This document shows, in pieces, positions 26,671 to 35,155 of a stretch of 64,000 nt of DNA; position 1 is the first letter of the stretch, and every line of letters begins with the position of its first letter. The position numbers were made by a program, and so were the translations under genes. Source of the DNA: JANXVV01 sp038230975 (GTDB taxonomy: Bacteria; Planctomycetota; Phycisphaerae; Tepidisphaerales; Tepidisphaeraceae); contig JBBRMF010000001.1 of the NCBI GenBank assembly GCA_038230975.1, forward strand, positions 4,866 to 68,865, written 5' to 3'. The notes under the pieces were generated by a model. It did no database searches. It saw nothing but the letters and a program-made list of their open reading frames with translations, and was not told where the DNA came from.

Positions 26671-26775
26671 TGACGAATCTCCTTCCAAAGGGCGACCGAA
26701 GGAGAGATACAATAAGTTTGAAGCCTCGGCAAATTCGGTCAGTCGAACGTCTGATAATCAATCGATCGAGTTTGA

Positions 26776-26805
26776 AACGTCCACGGAACAAGTTCCGTGG
26801 ACGTT
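26776..26805 (-). terminator. hairpin after the M16 peptidase gene
   Basis: A perfect 13-bp stem (AACGTCCACGGAA/TTCCGTGGACGTT) with a 4-base loop, 39 bases past the stop of the catalytic M16 gene. The T-tract is weak. Confidence 0.65.
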
Positions 26806-26843
26806 CAATGAAGACGCTGATTTCCTCGGCGCGGGCCGGAGGA

Positions 26844-28070
26844 TTACTTCTCCCCGGGTCCGAGGCTGACAATCGTCATCGGGTCGAACGGGTAGTCGAT
26901 CATCAACTGCCGTAGCGAATCGATGGTGACGGAGTTGAGGGTAGCCATGTCCTTTTCGAGAGAACGATATTCTTTGTTGTACATCCACTGTCCGCCGATC
27001 GATCGCATACGGCCGATGGGCACTTCACCTGAAAGAACAATGCTGCTGGCAATCTTGTTTTTTGCCCGTTCAACTTCATCTTCTTTCAGGTCGGTTTTGG
27101 CCTTCTCAAGTTCTTTTAACGCGATATCCAACGCTTTTTCCGAGCGATCGGGTTCGGTCGTCAAGGCGATGTAGAATGAGCCGCAACCATCGTGCGGATA
27201 GAAGCCGAACTCGGCATCTTCGGCGATGGCGTTGTCGACGAGCGCCCAATAGAAACGGCTGCCTTCAGCGTCGCCGATGACATCGCTCAGCACGCGGGCG
27301 GCGAAGCGGCGATCGTCCTGAGCACTTGGGCCGGGGGTCATGCCCATGGTGTATTGGCGGTTGAGTTTCGGGTCGGACATCAATTGTTTTTGCGGTTTAT
27401 ACAGGGGCTCCGGTTGATGCCGTGGTGCATCCACGCGCGGCCATGATCCCATGTATTTTTCCGCAAGCTTCACGATATCCTTGAAATCGAGTTTGCCAGT
27501 TGCCACGAGTACGAGATTGCCCGGGCCGTAGCGTCGCTCGAAATACTCGGCCATCTGCGGCTGCTGCATTTTTTCGATCGATTCGCTGGTGCCCAGCACA
27601 CTCATCGAAAGTGGATGCGGGCCAAAATGCGCTTCCATAAGGCGTTCGTACAGTCGATGACCGGGATCATCGAGATACATGGCGATTTCTTCGAGAATGA
27701 CCTTCTTTTCCGTCGTGAAATCTTCGACACGAATCGCCGGTCTCAACAGATGCGACAGATGCTCGATGGCGCGCTCGGTAAATTCCGGCAGGACGTTAGC
27801 GTAGTAGGCGGTCATCTCCTGGCTGGTGAAGGCGTTGTAGCGGGCGCCGATTTCGTCGAAAATTCGGTTCACATCTTCCCAGCCGTATTTGGCGGAGCCT
27901 TTGAACATCATGTGTTCGAGAAAATGGGAAACGCCGTTGATATCAAGAGATTCATCGCGTGAACCAGTCTTGACGAAGAGCCCGAACGCGGCCGAGTGAG
28001 AATCGGGGTTGATTTCCGCGACAATATCAAGGCCGTTTGGAAGTTGTGTTTGTTGGAAAGTAAGAGCCAT
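26844..28070 (-). CDS. M16 family zinc peptidase, catalytic subunit
   Basis: A 408-residue pitrilysin-family peptidase. The inverted zinc motif HFLEH (residues 49-53: H49, E52, H53) lies in GVSHFLEHMMFKGS, followed by the region with the third ligand (TEKKVILEEIAMYLDDP). The N-terminal M16 domain covers about 10-170 and the C-terminal inactive domain 190-390. No signal peptide is seen, so it is probably cytoplasmic or exported by another route. It is a two-domain half-enzyme and its upstream neighbour is a non-catalytic homologue, so the two likely form an alpha/beta heterodimer as in mitochondrial processing peptidase. Confidence 0.9.
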   Translation of the reverse strand: MALTFQQTQLPNGLDIVAEINPDSHSAAFGLFVKTGSRDESLDINGVSHFLEHMMFKGSAKYGWEDVNRIFDEIGARYNAFTSQEMTAYYANVLPEFTERAIEHLSHLLRPAIRVEDFTTEKKVILEEIAMYLDDPGHRLYERLMEAHFGPHPLSMSVLGTSESIEKMQQPQMAEYFERRYGPGNLVLVATGKLDFKDIVKLAEKYMGSWPRVDAPRHQPEPLYKPQKQLMSDPKLNRQYTMGMTPGPSAQDDRRFAARVLSDVIGDAEGSRFYWALVDNAIAEDAEFGFYPHDGCGSFYIALTTEPDRSEKALDIALKELEKAKTDLKEDEVERAKNKIASSIVLSGEVPIGRMRSIGGQWMYNKEYRSLEKDMATLNSVTIDSLRQLMIDYPFDPMTIVSLGPGEK

Positions 28071-28100
28071 GTCGATGCCTGTTTAAATGTTTAGCTGGAA

Positions 28101-28388
28101 TTACCGTGCTTCGATGCCGACGACCTCGTGGGTTACATCATCCCGGAGAATGCGAATGTTTTGCCCGGTCTGAAGTTTTCCAATATTGGATTCAAGGCCA
28201 TTAATCTTAACCACCACTTTTGTGTCCAGTGGGATCGAACGGGAGTTCGTGAAGTCGCCGTGCGAAGGGAGCGTGACGACCAGTTGATGCGAGGAGGCGG
28301 ATTGGAAGGTGGCGTCGCTCTCGGTGACGGAATGGGCATGCGAACCGCAAGCGGTTGATCCTAAGATCAGGAAAAGCAGAGCCCACAT
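28101..28388 (-). CDS. small hypothetical lipoprotein
   Basis: A 95-residue protein. The start is MWALLFLILGSTACGSHAHS, with a lipobox-like STAC and Cys near residue 14. The mature part (from about residue 30) is a single small beta domain: LPSHGDFTNSRSIPLDTKVVVKINGLESNIGKLQTG. It lies between the two M16 genes, 30 bases before the catalytic one. The longer frame runs through a family 2 palindrome and is rejected. No clear ribosome-binding site is seen. Function unknown. Confidence 0.6.
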   Translation of the reverse strand: MWALLFLILGSTACGSHAHSVTESDATFQSASSHQLVVTLPSHGDFTNSRSIPLDTKVVVKINGLESNIGKLQTGQNIRILRDDVTHEVVGIEAR

Positions 28389-28435
28389 CAGTAGAAAATA
28401 ATTGCGAATGATTTTGTGATGTAACAAAGGCCTCT

Positions 28436-28549
28436 CGTGGCATGGGCTTCCAGCCCATGCGATTGATTCGATGATTAAAAGTGACTTTTGTGAACAAATT
28501 GTTTTAGTCGTACTTGCCGCCTTAGCACGGGCTGGAAGCCCGTGCCACG
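28436..28549. repeat. palindromic repeat, family 2, copy c
   Basis: CGTGGCATGGGCTTCCAGCC and CGGGCTGGAAGCCCGTGCCA ends with a core unlike the other copies. It lies between the non-catalytic M16 gene and the lipoprotein gene. Confidence 0.85.
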
Positions 28550-28602
28550 GGCTGTGAATAGCCATCTGTTCAAAGGTGCAAGTCTTCATTCGGAACGATC
28601 CC

Positions 28603-28618
28603 GTCCGCTAAAGCGGAC
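28603..28618. repeat. small GTCCGCTAAAGCGGAC palindrome
   Basis: A perfect short palindrome just 3' of the non-catalytic M16 gene. Related sequences occur at 61233-61262 (GGGTCCGCTAAAGCCGACCC) and near 44365. Confidence 0.6.
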
Positions 28619-28636
28619 CCTACGAAAAATTCAAGT

Positions 28637-29872
28637 TTAAGCGGGAATGTTCAGTGGCTTGGGGCCGACGGTGACGATGGTAAACGGCCCGGGTTTGTTG
28701 GCTTTGAGCCAGGCGTTGGTCTGGTCCAGCGTGACGTCGTCGATCGCCGCTTTGATTTCCTCCAGCGTGCGGATACGGCCACGCATGAAAAAGTCATGCG
28801 CGATTGAACCGGCGCGAGCGGAAGTGCTTTCACCTTGCATGATGGTGCTGGCTTTCAGGCCGGTCTTGGCGCGGTTCAGTTCGCCTTCGGTCACACCTTC
28901 CTGCAGGCGATAGAGTTCATGGATAAAGCAATCGAGGGTGGCCTGAGCGCGTTCGTTGCTCGTGCCGGCGTAACCTAGAATGCTGCCCTGGCCTTTGAGG
29001 CTCGAGTAGCCGGCGGATACGTTGTAGACCAGGGCGCGTTTTTCGCGGATTTCCGTAAACAGTCGGCCACTCATGCCACCGCTGAGCACTTCCATCGCCA
29101 ATCGCATCGTGTAATAGTCTTCGTGTGTTTCGGGGATGGATGGGTACGCAATGCCGATATGCGTTTGCTCACTTTGTTGCTCTTCGTGCCGTTGATGACC
29201 GGGGGGTGGCATCAGTGTGACCGGTTCAATGTGATGCGGGTGCCAGTTGCCGAAGAGCTTTTCAACGTCAGCGCGGAGGCGGTCGTACTCAATGTTCCCG
29301 GCGACCGCCAAGATCGATCCACGCGGTTGATACCGCTCGACCAGATCCACTTTGCACAATCCGAGCGTTAGTTTTTCGAGATGATCCTTTTCTCCCATAG
29401 TGTTGCGACCGTACGGAGATGGGAAATGCCATTCACGCAGCTTGATCATCAATTTTTGGCGCGGCTCATCGTCAATTCCGGCAAGGGCTTGCAACGCAAG
29501 ATCGCGCGCGGCATCGAAACCGCTTTCGGGCATTTGCGGTCGACGTACGATATCGGCAAATGCAGATAACCCTTCCATCACCTTTGGTGCGACCCCCGCA
29601 CAACCGAGCCGTGTGTGATGAATGCCAACGCTGCTGCTGCGTTGCAAACCGAGGCTGTCCAGATGGTCTGAGAGTTGGCGAACGTCACGGTGACCGGCCC
29701 CTCGCATGATCAGGTCGGACAAAACGGTGGCCGACCCACAGCGGTCGATGGGATCGGTCGCGGAGCCCGCCGGCACAAGAAAGGTCATGGCGGCGGACTG
29801 CATCGCTGGCATTCGCTCGGCCAACAAAGTCAATCCATTCTCAAAAGTGTGCTGAAAATAGCGGTCTGACAA
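28637..29872 (-). CDS. M16 family peptidase homologue lacking the zinc site
   Basis: A 411-residue homologue of the catalytic M16 protein. In the place of HFLEH it has TVLSD (in CGSATVLSDLIMRGAG), so all three residues of the motif are missing and it should be non-catalytic. The C-terminal domain, with a Gly-rich loop (SAGYSSLKGQGSILGYAG), is intact, as in the alpha subunits of M16 heterodimers. No in-frame ATG is at hand: the TTG at 29872 has GAAGGGAG five bases upstream and gives LSDRYFQHTFENG. It is the first gene of the M16 cluster on the minus strand. Confidence 0.87.
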   Translation of the reverse strand: MSDRYFQHTFENGLTLLAERMPAMQSAAMTFLVPAGSATDPIDRCGSATVLSDLIMRGAGHRDVRQLSDHLDSLGLQRSSSVGIHHTRLGCAGVAPKVMEGLSAFADIVRRPQMPESGFDAARDLALQALAGIDDEPRQKLMIKLREWHFPSPYGRNTMGEKDHLEKLTLGLCKVDLVERYQPRGSILAVAGNIEYDRLRADVEKLFGNWHPHHIEPVTLMPPPGHQRHEEQQSEQTHIGIAYPSIPETHEDYYTMRLAMEVLSGGMSGRLFTEIREKRALVYNVSAGYSSLKGQGSILGYAGTSNERAQATLDCFIHELYRLQEGVTEGELNRAKTGLKASTIMQGESTSARAGSIAHDFFMRGRIRTLEEIKAAIDDVTLDQTNAWLKANKPGPFTIVTVGPKPLNIPA

Positions 29873-29887
29873 CGCGGCTCCCTTCAA

Positions 29888-30199
29888 AATCCATGGGTCA
29901 ATCTACTTTGGCGAATTATAGGCGGAGCCAGCCGGGACGCCAGCGCAGCGCCGGTTTGAGGCGTGACCAAACTTCCGGGCAAGTTCAAAATACAACCCGG
30001 CGACGCGGAGTTTTTGGAGACAGAGCGGAGGGGGAGCAAGTTAAGACACCGTTCTTGATGGCCGAACCTTCACTTTCCTCGTGGATTCACGGCTTTAGTC
30101 TCCGAAGTATTCGGGTTGCATTTTTGCCGCCCGGATACCGCAATGCTGCATACGCCCCGGAAGTTTGGGTACACCGTTGAGTTGAGCGTGCTTAATAAA
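29888..30199. other. gap without a supported gene
   Basis: About 310 bases between the M16 cluster and the sigma-like gene. It is GC-rich with short purine runs. I see no reading frame with a ribosome site, no repeat of the families listed and no RNA structure I can support; it probably holds the M16 operon promoter. Confidence 0.5.
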
Positions 30200-30886
30200 C
30201 TAAATAATTCCCAGTCGTCGGCAGACCCACACGCCTACTGCCGTGGCGGCAAGTGTCAGCAAAATGTACATGATTCGTTTCAATCGTCGTGGAAACAGAA
30301 ATCGATTGATCTGAAATTGAATCACGGGTCGAGCGATTTCCAGCGGTGGGGCGAGGTGATGGTAAATCTTTGCGAATAAATCAAGCATGGGGGCGAGCTG
30401 GCCACCGGTAATCGATTCAAGATGAAGCGTGGCGACGCGAAGATGGTTGGCGGCGGCCTCGGCGGAGCAGTCCATTGCCACCCCTAGATAGCGAGGGTTC
30501 AGATGTTCGCCGTGATTCAGCACGATGGCCTCACGCTGCTGCACGGGCATGGCACGAAGAGCACGGATGAAGGCGGTGTACTGGGGATTCGGTGTCTCTG
30601 TAATGGACAGGGGATCGATATTCGAAGCAATTCCATCATGACGGCGGGTTTCCAAAACGGTGTAGTGATAAAACCACCGATCGGCAGCACTGTCATCGCG
30701 CCATTTGGGGATGGCTGGCAACGCCCGGGACATCACGCGATAAATAACCTCACCGGCGGCGTTCTGGTTTCCGCAAAGAGCAAACGCCATCCGATGAACC
30801 GTTGGATAGTAGTTTTCCAAAAGTGATCGAATGGCTATGGCCCGGTGCTTTTGAGCTTGTGGAAGGGGTGAGGCAATATCAGGCAT
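30200..30886 (-). CDS. sigma-70-like (ECF-related) protein with C-terminal membrane helix
   Basis: A 228-residue protein. Residues 20-85 resemble sigma region 2 (SLLENYYPTVHRMAFALCGNQNAAGEVIYRVM), and residues 105-160 resemble region 4 (FIRALRAMPVQQREAIVLNHGEHLNPRYLGVAMDCSAEAAANHL), where the QREAI/helix-turn-helix pattern fits. Near the C terminus is a single hydrophobic helix (IMYILLTLAATAVGVWVC). The similarity is low and DNA-contacting positions are not conserved enough to be sure. A membrane-tethered sigma or an anti-sigma-like adaptor are both possible. It is divergent from the HlyD-like gene (96-base gap). Confidence 0.65.
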   Translation of the reverse strand: MPDIASPLPQAQKHRAIAIRSLLENYYPTVHRMAFALCGNQNAAGEVIYRVMSRALPAIPKWRDDSAADRWFYHYTVLETRRHDGIASNIDPLSITETPNPQYTAFIRALRAMPVQQREAIVLNHGEHLNPRYLGVAMDCSAEAAANHLRVATLHLESITGGQLAPMLDLFAKIYHHLAPPLEIARPVIQFQINRFLFPRRLKRIMYILLTLAATAVGVWVCRRLGII

Positions 30887-30925
30887 GATGACAGTTTAAC
30901 ATTATCAGGCGCGATTCGTTTCCGA

Positions 30926-30957
30926 TTGACAACTCTTTGATGGCAAGTCACTCTAAT
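30926..30957 (+). promoter_or_regulatory. possible promoter of the HlyD-like operon
   Basis: A perfect TTGACA and TCTAAT separated by 20 bases lie 26 bases before the TTG start. The spacer is longer than the usual 17, so this is tentative. Confidence 0.35.
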
Positions 30958-30982
30958 TTGGGCATTTTTCGGAGATCTCATC

Positions 30983-32443
30983 TTGAAGGCAATTTCTACT
31001 TCCGTATTACTCGCGTTGATTTCGATGGGGGCCGGTGTTTTGTGCGCGGAGACGAGCGTCACGGCGACCCGTCCGGCGGCAACTCAGGCGGCTGCAACCA
31101 CGGCCGTTGCAACCAGCAGGGCAAAACTCGGTGAAATCTCACTTAAATTTGAAAGCACGGGCTATTTCGAGGCAGTTGATCCGACCGAGATTCGGCTGCG
31201 TTTGAAGACCTATGTGGGTGATCTGACGATCAACGCCATCGCTGCCAATGGATCGGCCGTGAAGAAGGGGGATGTTCTCCTCCAAATTGACTCCATTCCG
31301 CTCAAGAAACAACTGGCGGTGGCGGAGAATGATCTCGTAGCAGCCCAAGCCAATCTGGACAAGTCGGAAGCGGATTTCAAGCTGTCAGAGGCCTCTGAAG
31401 CATTGGTGCTGAAATCTCAGCTAAACGCGGTGGCCGATGCGGAGAGTGCGGTCACCTGGTGGGAACAAGTCGATGGCCCGCAATTGCTCAAAAGCTGGGA
31501 ACTGCAGGCCAAGCAATTCAAAGATAATGTGGATGATCGAACCGATGAATTGGACCAATTGAAGAAGATGTATAAGACCGAAGAATTGACCAGTGCGACG
31601 GCGGACATCGTCGTCAAACGGGCGGTGCGCGGTTTGGAACAGGCGCAGATTCAATTGGGCATGGAAAAGGATCGCGTCAAAAAGAATCTGGCCACCTACT
31701 ACCCCGTATCCAAGCGGGCCGTCACCGACGCTTTGCAGCGCGCCAAGCAGGCATTGGCTACGCTGGAGGTTGCCCAGATTCATGTGCGATCGCAGTGGAC
31801 AACCATCCGCTTCACTTCGCGCACGGCGTTTGAAACGGCCACGATGAAGATCACCGAACTGAAGGGGGATCTGGAAAAGTTAACCGTCACCGCCCCGATG
31901 GATGGGGTCATCTGGTTCGGACAAGCCACCCTGGGCAACTGGCAGGGGGGCGACGTAAAAACGCTGCGCATCGGTGAGAAAGTGACGGCTCAGGCGGTTC
32001 TAATGACCTTGTGTACCCCCGGTAAAATGCGGGTGGTCGCCGACTTGGCCGAGGGAAAGTATTTCTCGGTACCGTCAGGGACGAACGCAACGATCACGCC
32101 CTTGTCATTTCCGGAAATCCGGATCCAGGGGAAATGTGAAACCGCCCCGCGGACGGCGGTCGTGACACCAACCGGGCCTGTCTATCCGATGGCGATCACC
32201 GTCGGTGAGGTGGACAAACGACTCATTCCCGGCCTGAAGGCAACTATTCAAATCGATGTGTCACCGTTGACGAAGGTCCTGCTGGTTCCGAGCAGCGCGA
32301 TCGCGAACGGCGTCGTGTGGACTCGGGAAAATGGCGAGGAGAAAAAGAAAAATATCGTCGCCGGACATACGGATGGAAAATCCACGGAAATTGTCGGCGG
32401 GTTGACCGAAGGCGACGAAGTTCTGACGCAGGGCAAGCCATGA
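30983..32443 (+). CDS. periplasmic HlyD/RND-type adaptor-like protein
   Basis: A 486-residue secreted protein with a signal peptide (residues 1-22, ending GVLCA). The layout is that of membrane-fusion proteins: a lipoyl-like half (GSAVKKGDVLLQIDSIPLKKQL), a long coiled-coil hairpin (about 105-290), the second lipoyl-like half (LTVTAPMDGVIWFGQATLG) and a beta-barrel with IPGLKATIQIDV and LLVPSSAI. Adaptors link an inner-membrane transporter to export. No transporter lies beside it; instead the downstream gene, overlapping by ATGA, encodes an alpha/alpha-toroid lipoprotein. The TTG start has GGAG eight bases upstream. Confidence 0.85.
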   Translation: MKAISTSVLLALISMGAGVLCAETSVTATRPAATQAAATTAVATSRAKLGEISLKFESTGYFEAVDPTEIRLRLKTYVGDLTINAIAANGSAVKKGDVLLQIDSIPLKKQLAVAENDLVAAQANLDKSEADFKLSEASEALVLKSQLNAVADAESAVTWWEQVDGPQLLKSWELQAKQFKDNVDDRTDELDQLKKMYKTEELTSATADIVVKRAVRGLEQAQIQLGMEKDRVKKNLATYYPVSKRAVTDALQRAKQALATLEVAQIHVRSQWTTIRFTSRTAFETATMKITELKGDLEKLTVTAPMDGVIWFGQATLGNWQGGDVKTLRIGEKVTAQAVLMTLCTPGKMRVVADLAEGKYFSVPSGTNATITPLSFPEIRIQGKCETAPRTAVVTPTGPVYPMAITVGEVDKRLIPGLKATIQIDVSPLTKVLLVPSSAIANGVVWTRENGEEKKKNIVAGHTDGKSTEIVGGLTEGDEVLTQGKP

Positions 32444-33651
32444 ATGATCTACGCCAACAGCACGTTTTGAACGAGTTTCCGAAGGTGACGACGTGGAGGA
32501 GAAGTTCGATCGTTTCTTGCGGGATGCGATTTTGCACCGTGCTCTGTGTACTTTTCCTTGGCGCATCGGGTTGTGCGAATTCCCATCCGGTCCTCTTGGC
32601 GACGGAACTTGAAAAGCCCACGACTCAACCCGGCAGTCAATTCGATGATGCGATCGCCAGTGGAGTTGCATTCCTGATCAAATCCCAAAATCCGGATGGC
32701 TCATGGGGCACCGGGTTGGAGACACGCGGCACGGAAATTTATTCAATGGTGCCTGGTTCCCATGATGCGTTCCGTATCGGCACGACCGCCTTATGCGTGA
32801 TGGCCTTGCGGGAAGTTGGAGAGAAACCCGCACATGCGAAAGGCGTCGAATTTCTCGTGAGTTGTCAGGAAGCTCGCCGGGACGATGCAGAACTTTTGTA
32901 TAACACGTGGGCGCATATCTATGCGTTGCAAGCGTTGGTTGAAGAGCTCCAATCCGGCCCAAATCCGCGCATCGAGGCGGCGGCGAAAAAAAGCCTGAAA
33001 TCCCTGACGCAATACGCGACCTATATCGGCGGGTGGAATTACTACGATTTTCAGGGTCATACGCAGGCGCCAAGCATGGGGCCCACCAGTTTCGGCACGG
33101 CGGCGGGTCTCGTTGCGCTGCGCGAGGCGCAGTCGGTGGGGATCGAACTTCCACCCCGCCTTGTGGAGTTTTCATTGCGGCGGCTTGAACAAATGCGGCT
33201 TCCGAACGGATTCTTTCTGTACGGCTCTGACTATAAATACCATCCCCGCCAGCCGGCCAATACCGAACGCGGCGCGGTAGGGCGGACTCAACCTTCAAAT
33301 TACGCGCTATGGATGTGGAAATCGCCGGTGGCTACCGAAGGGCGAATTCGTGCGGGGCTTGATGCCTTCCAGACCGATCACGCGTTTCTGGAAATGGGAC
33401 GAAAACGACCCTTCCCGCACGAGTCGTGGTATCAAACTTCCGGATATTATTATTATTTTGATCACTATTATGCGGCCCGTCTGCTGGAGGCCATGCCGAC
33501 GAGCGAGCGGGCGAAGTACGCGAAGCAGATCGCTTCCGGGGTGATCCCGCATCAGGAACCAGACGGTTCCTGGTGGGATTACGCGATGTGGGACTACCAC
33601 AAACCCTATGGGACGGCGTTTGCGGTGATGACGTTGCTGAGGTGCAAATAA
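32440..33651 (+). CDS. lipoprotein with prenyltransferase/squalene-cyclase-like toroid
   Basis: A 403-residue protein whose ATG overlaps the stop of the adaptor gene (ATGA). A lipobox-type hydrophobic segment (TVLCVLFLGASGC, Cys about residue 45) is far from the ATG at 32440, so the ATG at 32524 may be the true start. The mature protein has the alpha/alpha-toroid repeats of squalene-hopene cyclase/prenyltransferase proteins: AIASGVAFLIKSQNPDGSWG, KGVEFLVSCQE, SLRRLEQMRLPNGFFLY and GVIPHQEPDGSWWDYAM. No catalytic Asp cluster was seen, so ligand or polymer binding is as likely as catalysis. Confidence 0.8.
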   Translation: MNDLRQQHVLNEFPKVTTWRRSSIVSCGMRFCTVLCVLFLGASGCANSHPVLLATELEKPTTQPGSQFDDAIASGVAFLIKSQNPDGSWGTGLETRGTEIYSMVPGSHDAFRIGTTALCVMALREVGEKPAHAKGVEFLVSCQEARRDDAELLYNTWAHIYALQALVEELQSGPNPRIEAAAKKSLKSLTQYATYIGGWNYYDFQGHTQAPSMGPTSFGTAAGLVALREAQSVGIELPPRLVEFSLRRLEQMRLPNGFFLYGSDYKYHPRQPANTERGAVGRTQPSNYALWMWKSPVATEGRIRAGLDAFQTDHAFLEMGRKRPFPHESWYQTSGYYYYFDHYYAARLLEAMPTSERAKYAKQIASGVIPHQEPDGSWWDYAMWDYHKPYGTAFAVMTLLRCK

Positions 33652-33736
33652 ATTCTATTAAATCGCAAAGTTCCGACGAATCTGCATCAACTCTAAGAAA
33701 CGCGAGAAAATTCCGCTTCACATAAACTTTGCGGAC

Positions 33737-33764
33737 TTGACTTCTAAAACGTTATCGTTATCTT
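33737..33764 (+). promoter_or_regulatory. promoter candidate of the ribosomal protein operon
   Basis: TTGACT and TATCTT are separated by 16 bases, about 90 bases before rpsJ. It is the best sigma70-like pair in the gap between the toroid lipoprotein gene and the operon. Confidence 0.6.
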
Positions 33765-33855
33765 CTCCCCTCCCGTTGACGACAGAGGATTGATCAGTGC
33801 AGTAGCCCTGACGCTCTCCCTTGAATGACCAACGTCAGGCGACTGGAAAATCATT

Positions 33856-34164
33856 ATGAACGGCGATCGGATTCGAATTCGGATGGAAGCGTACGATCAT
33901 CGTGCCTTGGACGCATCGGCGAAAGAAATCGTCGATCATGCCAAGCGCACGAATGCCCGTGTTTGTGGGCCAATCCCGATGCCCACGCGGGTTGAACGAT
34001 ATACGGTGTTGCGCAGCCCGCACATCGACAAGAAATCTCGCGAACAGTTCGAAATGCGAACGCACAAGCGTGTGATCGACATTTTTGAACCCACGGCCCG
34101 CACGATCGAGGCGCTGAATCGCCTCGTTGTTCCTGCCGGTGTGTTTGTGAAGATCAAGGCCTGA
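33856..34164 (+). CDS. rpsJ: 30S ribosomal protein S10
   Basis: A 102-residue protein of the small-subunit head, also the transcription elongation factor Nus[68 protein letters not shown] is the family core. It is the first gene of the supercluster. A 213-base gap before rplC is longer than usual and contains a GC hairpin around 34185-34250 (TCCGGACTGC/GTCCCGGA), perhaps a leader or attenuator. Confidence 0.97.
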   Translation: MNGDRIRIRMEAYDHRALDASAKEIVDHAKRTNARVCGPIPMPTRVERYTVLRSPHIDKKSREQFEMRTHKRVIDIFEPTARTIEALNRLVVPAGVFVKIKA

Positions 34165-34377
34165 TAAATTTTTTGATTCCAGTAAGTCCTCCGGACTGCG
34201 GGGTTCATCCAAGAACCCAATTCCCCTAAAAATGGGGCGCGTGTCCCGGAGATTCTGTCGACGTGTTTTGGCCGTGACGGTAACGTTTTGGCGACATGGC
34301 GGCGAAGCGATTGAAAACTCTATAGGAGAGATACGAGTCGGAGTTGTTGTTAAACTCTCACTCCTCTGTCTAAACCG

Positions 34378-35055
34378 ATGAACCAAGCCCTATTAGGCAA
34401 GAAAATTGGCATGACCCGCATCTACAACGACAAGGGTGCAATTATCCCTGTCACCGTTGTGCAGGCCGGTCCGTGTACCGTCACCCAGGTGAAATCGGTC
34501 GAAGGCAAAGACGGTTATAATGCCATTCAGTTCGGTTTTGAAGAATGCAAGGCCAAGTTCAGCACTCAGCCGCTCATCGGCCATTCCGCCAAGGCGGGTA
34601 TTGGTCCTCAACGACATTTCGCGGAAGCCCGCCAAAACGGGAAGCCCGAGCACGAGCTTGGTGCAATTCTTACAGTTAATATTTTCGATGGCGTTGCATT
34701 TGTCGACGTCATCGGTGTTAGCAAAGGCAAGGGATTTGCCGGCGTTATGAAGCGCCATCACTTCGGTGGTCAGTGCGCCTCGCACGGTACGGAACGTAAG
34801 CATCGATCACCGGGTTCAATCGCATCCCGCGCCACTTGGCGTGGTCAGAGCGGTAAGCCCAAAAAGGGTGTTCGCATGGCCGGGCACATGGGCAGCGATC
34901 AAGTCACGACGCGCAATCATCCCCTCGTCCGCATCGATCTCGAAAATAACCTGCTATTAATTAAAGGAGCCCTGCCCGGACCAAACGGCGGGCTTCTTTA
35001 CGTTAGGAAGAGCAAAACGGCCCGCATCCGCATCGCCGACGTGAAGAAGAAATGA
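34378..35055 (+). CDS. rplC: 50S ribosomal protein L3
   Basis: A 225-residue 23S rRNA-binding protein near the peptidyl transferase centre. The start LLGKKIGMTRIYNDKGAIIPVTVVQAGPC and the tip region RHHFGGQCASHGTERKHRSPGSI...GHMGSDQVTTRN are typical. Translation starts at ATG 34378. A facing heptamer array fills the gap to rplD. Confidence 0.98.
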   Translation: MNQALLGKKIGMTRIYNDKGAIIPVTVVQAGPCTVTQVKSVEGKDGYNAIQFGFEECKAKFSTQPLIGHSAKAGIGPQRHFAEARQNGKPEHELGAILTVNIFDGVAFVDVIGVSKGKGFAGVMKRHHFGGQCASHGTERKHRSPGSIASRATWRGQSGKPKKGVRMAGHMGSDQVTTRNHPLVRIDLENNLLLIKGALPGPNGGLLYVRKSKTARIRIADVKKK

Positions 35056-35056
35056 T

Positions 35057-35143
35057 TTGTCAGTGGTCAGGGATTCGTTGTCAGTTGTTAAAGACGACGG
35101 ACCCAACAAGAAACAACTGACGACCGACGACTGACAACTGGCA
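35057..35143 (+). repeat. inverted heptamer array between rplC and rplD
   Basis: Runs of GTCAGTT-type heptamers (TTGTCAGTGGTCAGG..., TTGTCAGTTGTT) face complementary runs (AACAACTGACGACC...) around a 20-base loop, giving a potential RNA hairpin in the transcript. Confidence 0.88.
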
Positions 35144-35155
35144 ATGGATAAAGTC

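Noticed and set aside
28389..28589. Longer form of the 95-residue lipoprotein
   Set aside because: It would read through a family 2 palindrome and abolish the lipoprotein signal.
32317..32439. Upstream start for the toroid lipoprotein
   Set aside because: It would overlap the adaptor gene by over 120 bases; the ATGA overlap at 32440 is preferred.
34185..34250. Riboswitch or leader-RNA between rpsJ and rplC
   Set aside because: Only a weak GC hairpin is seen; no pattern of a known riboswitch or ribosomal-protein leader.
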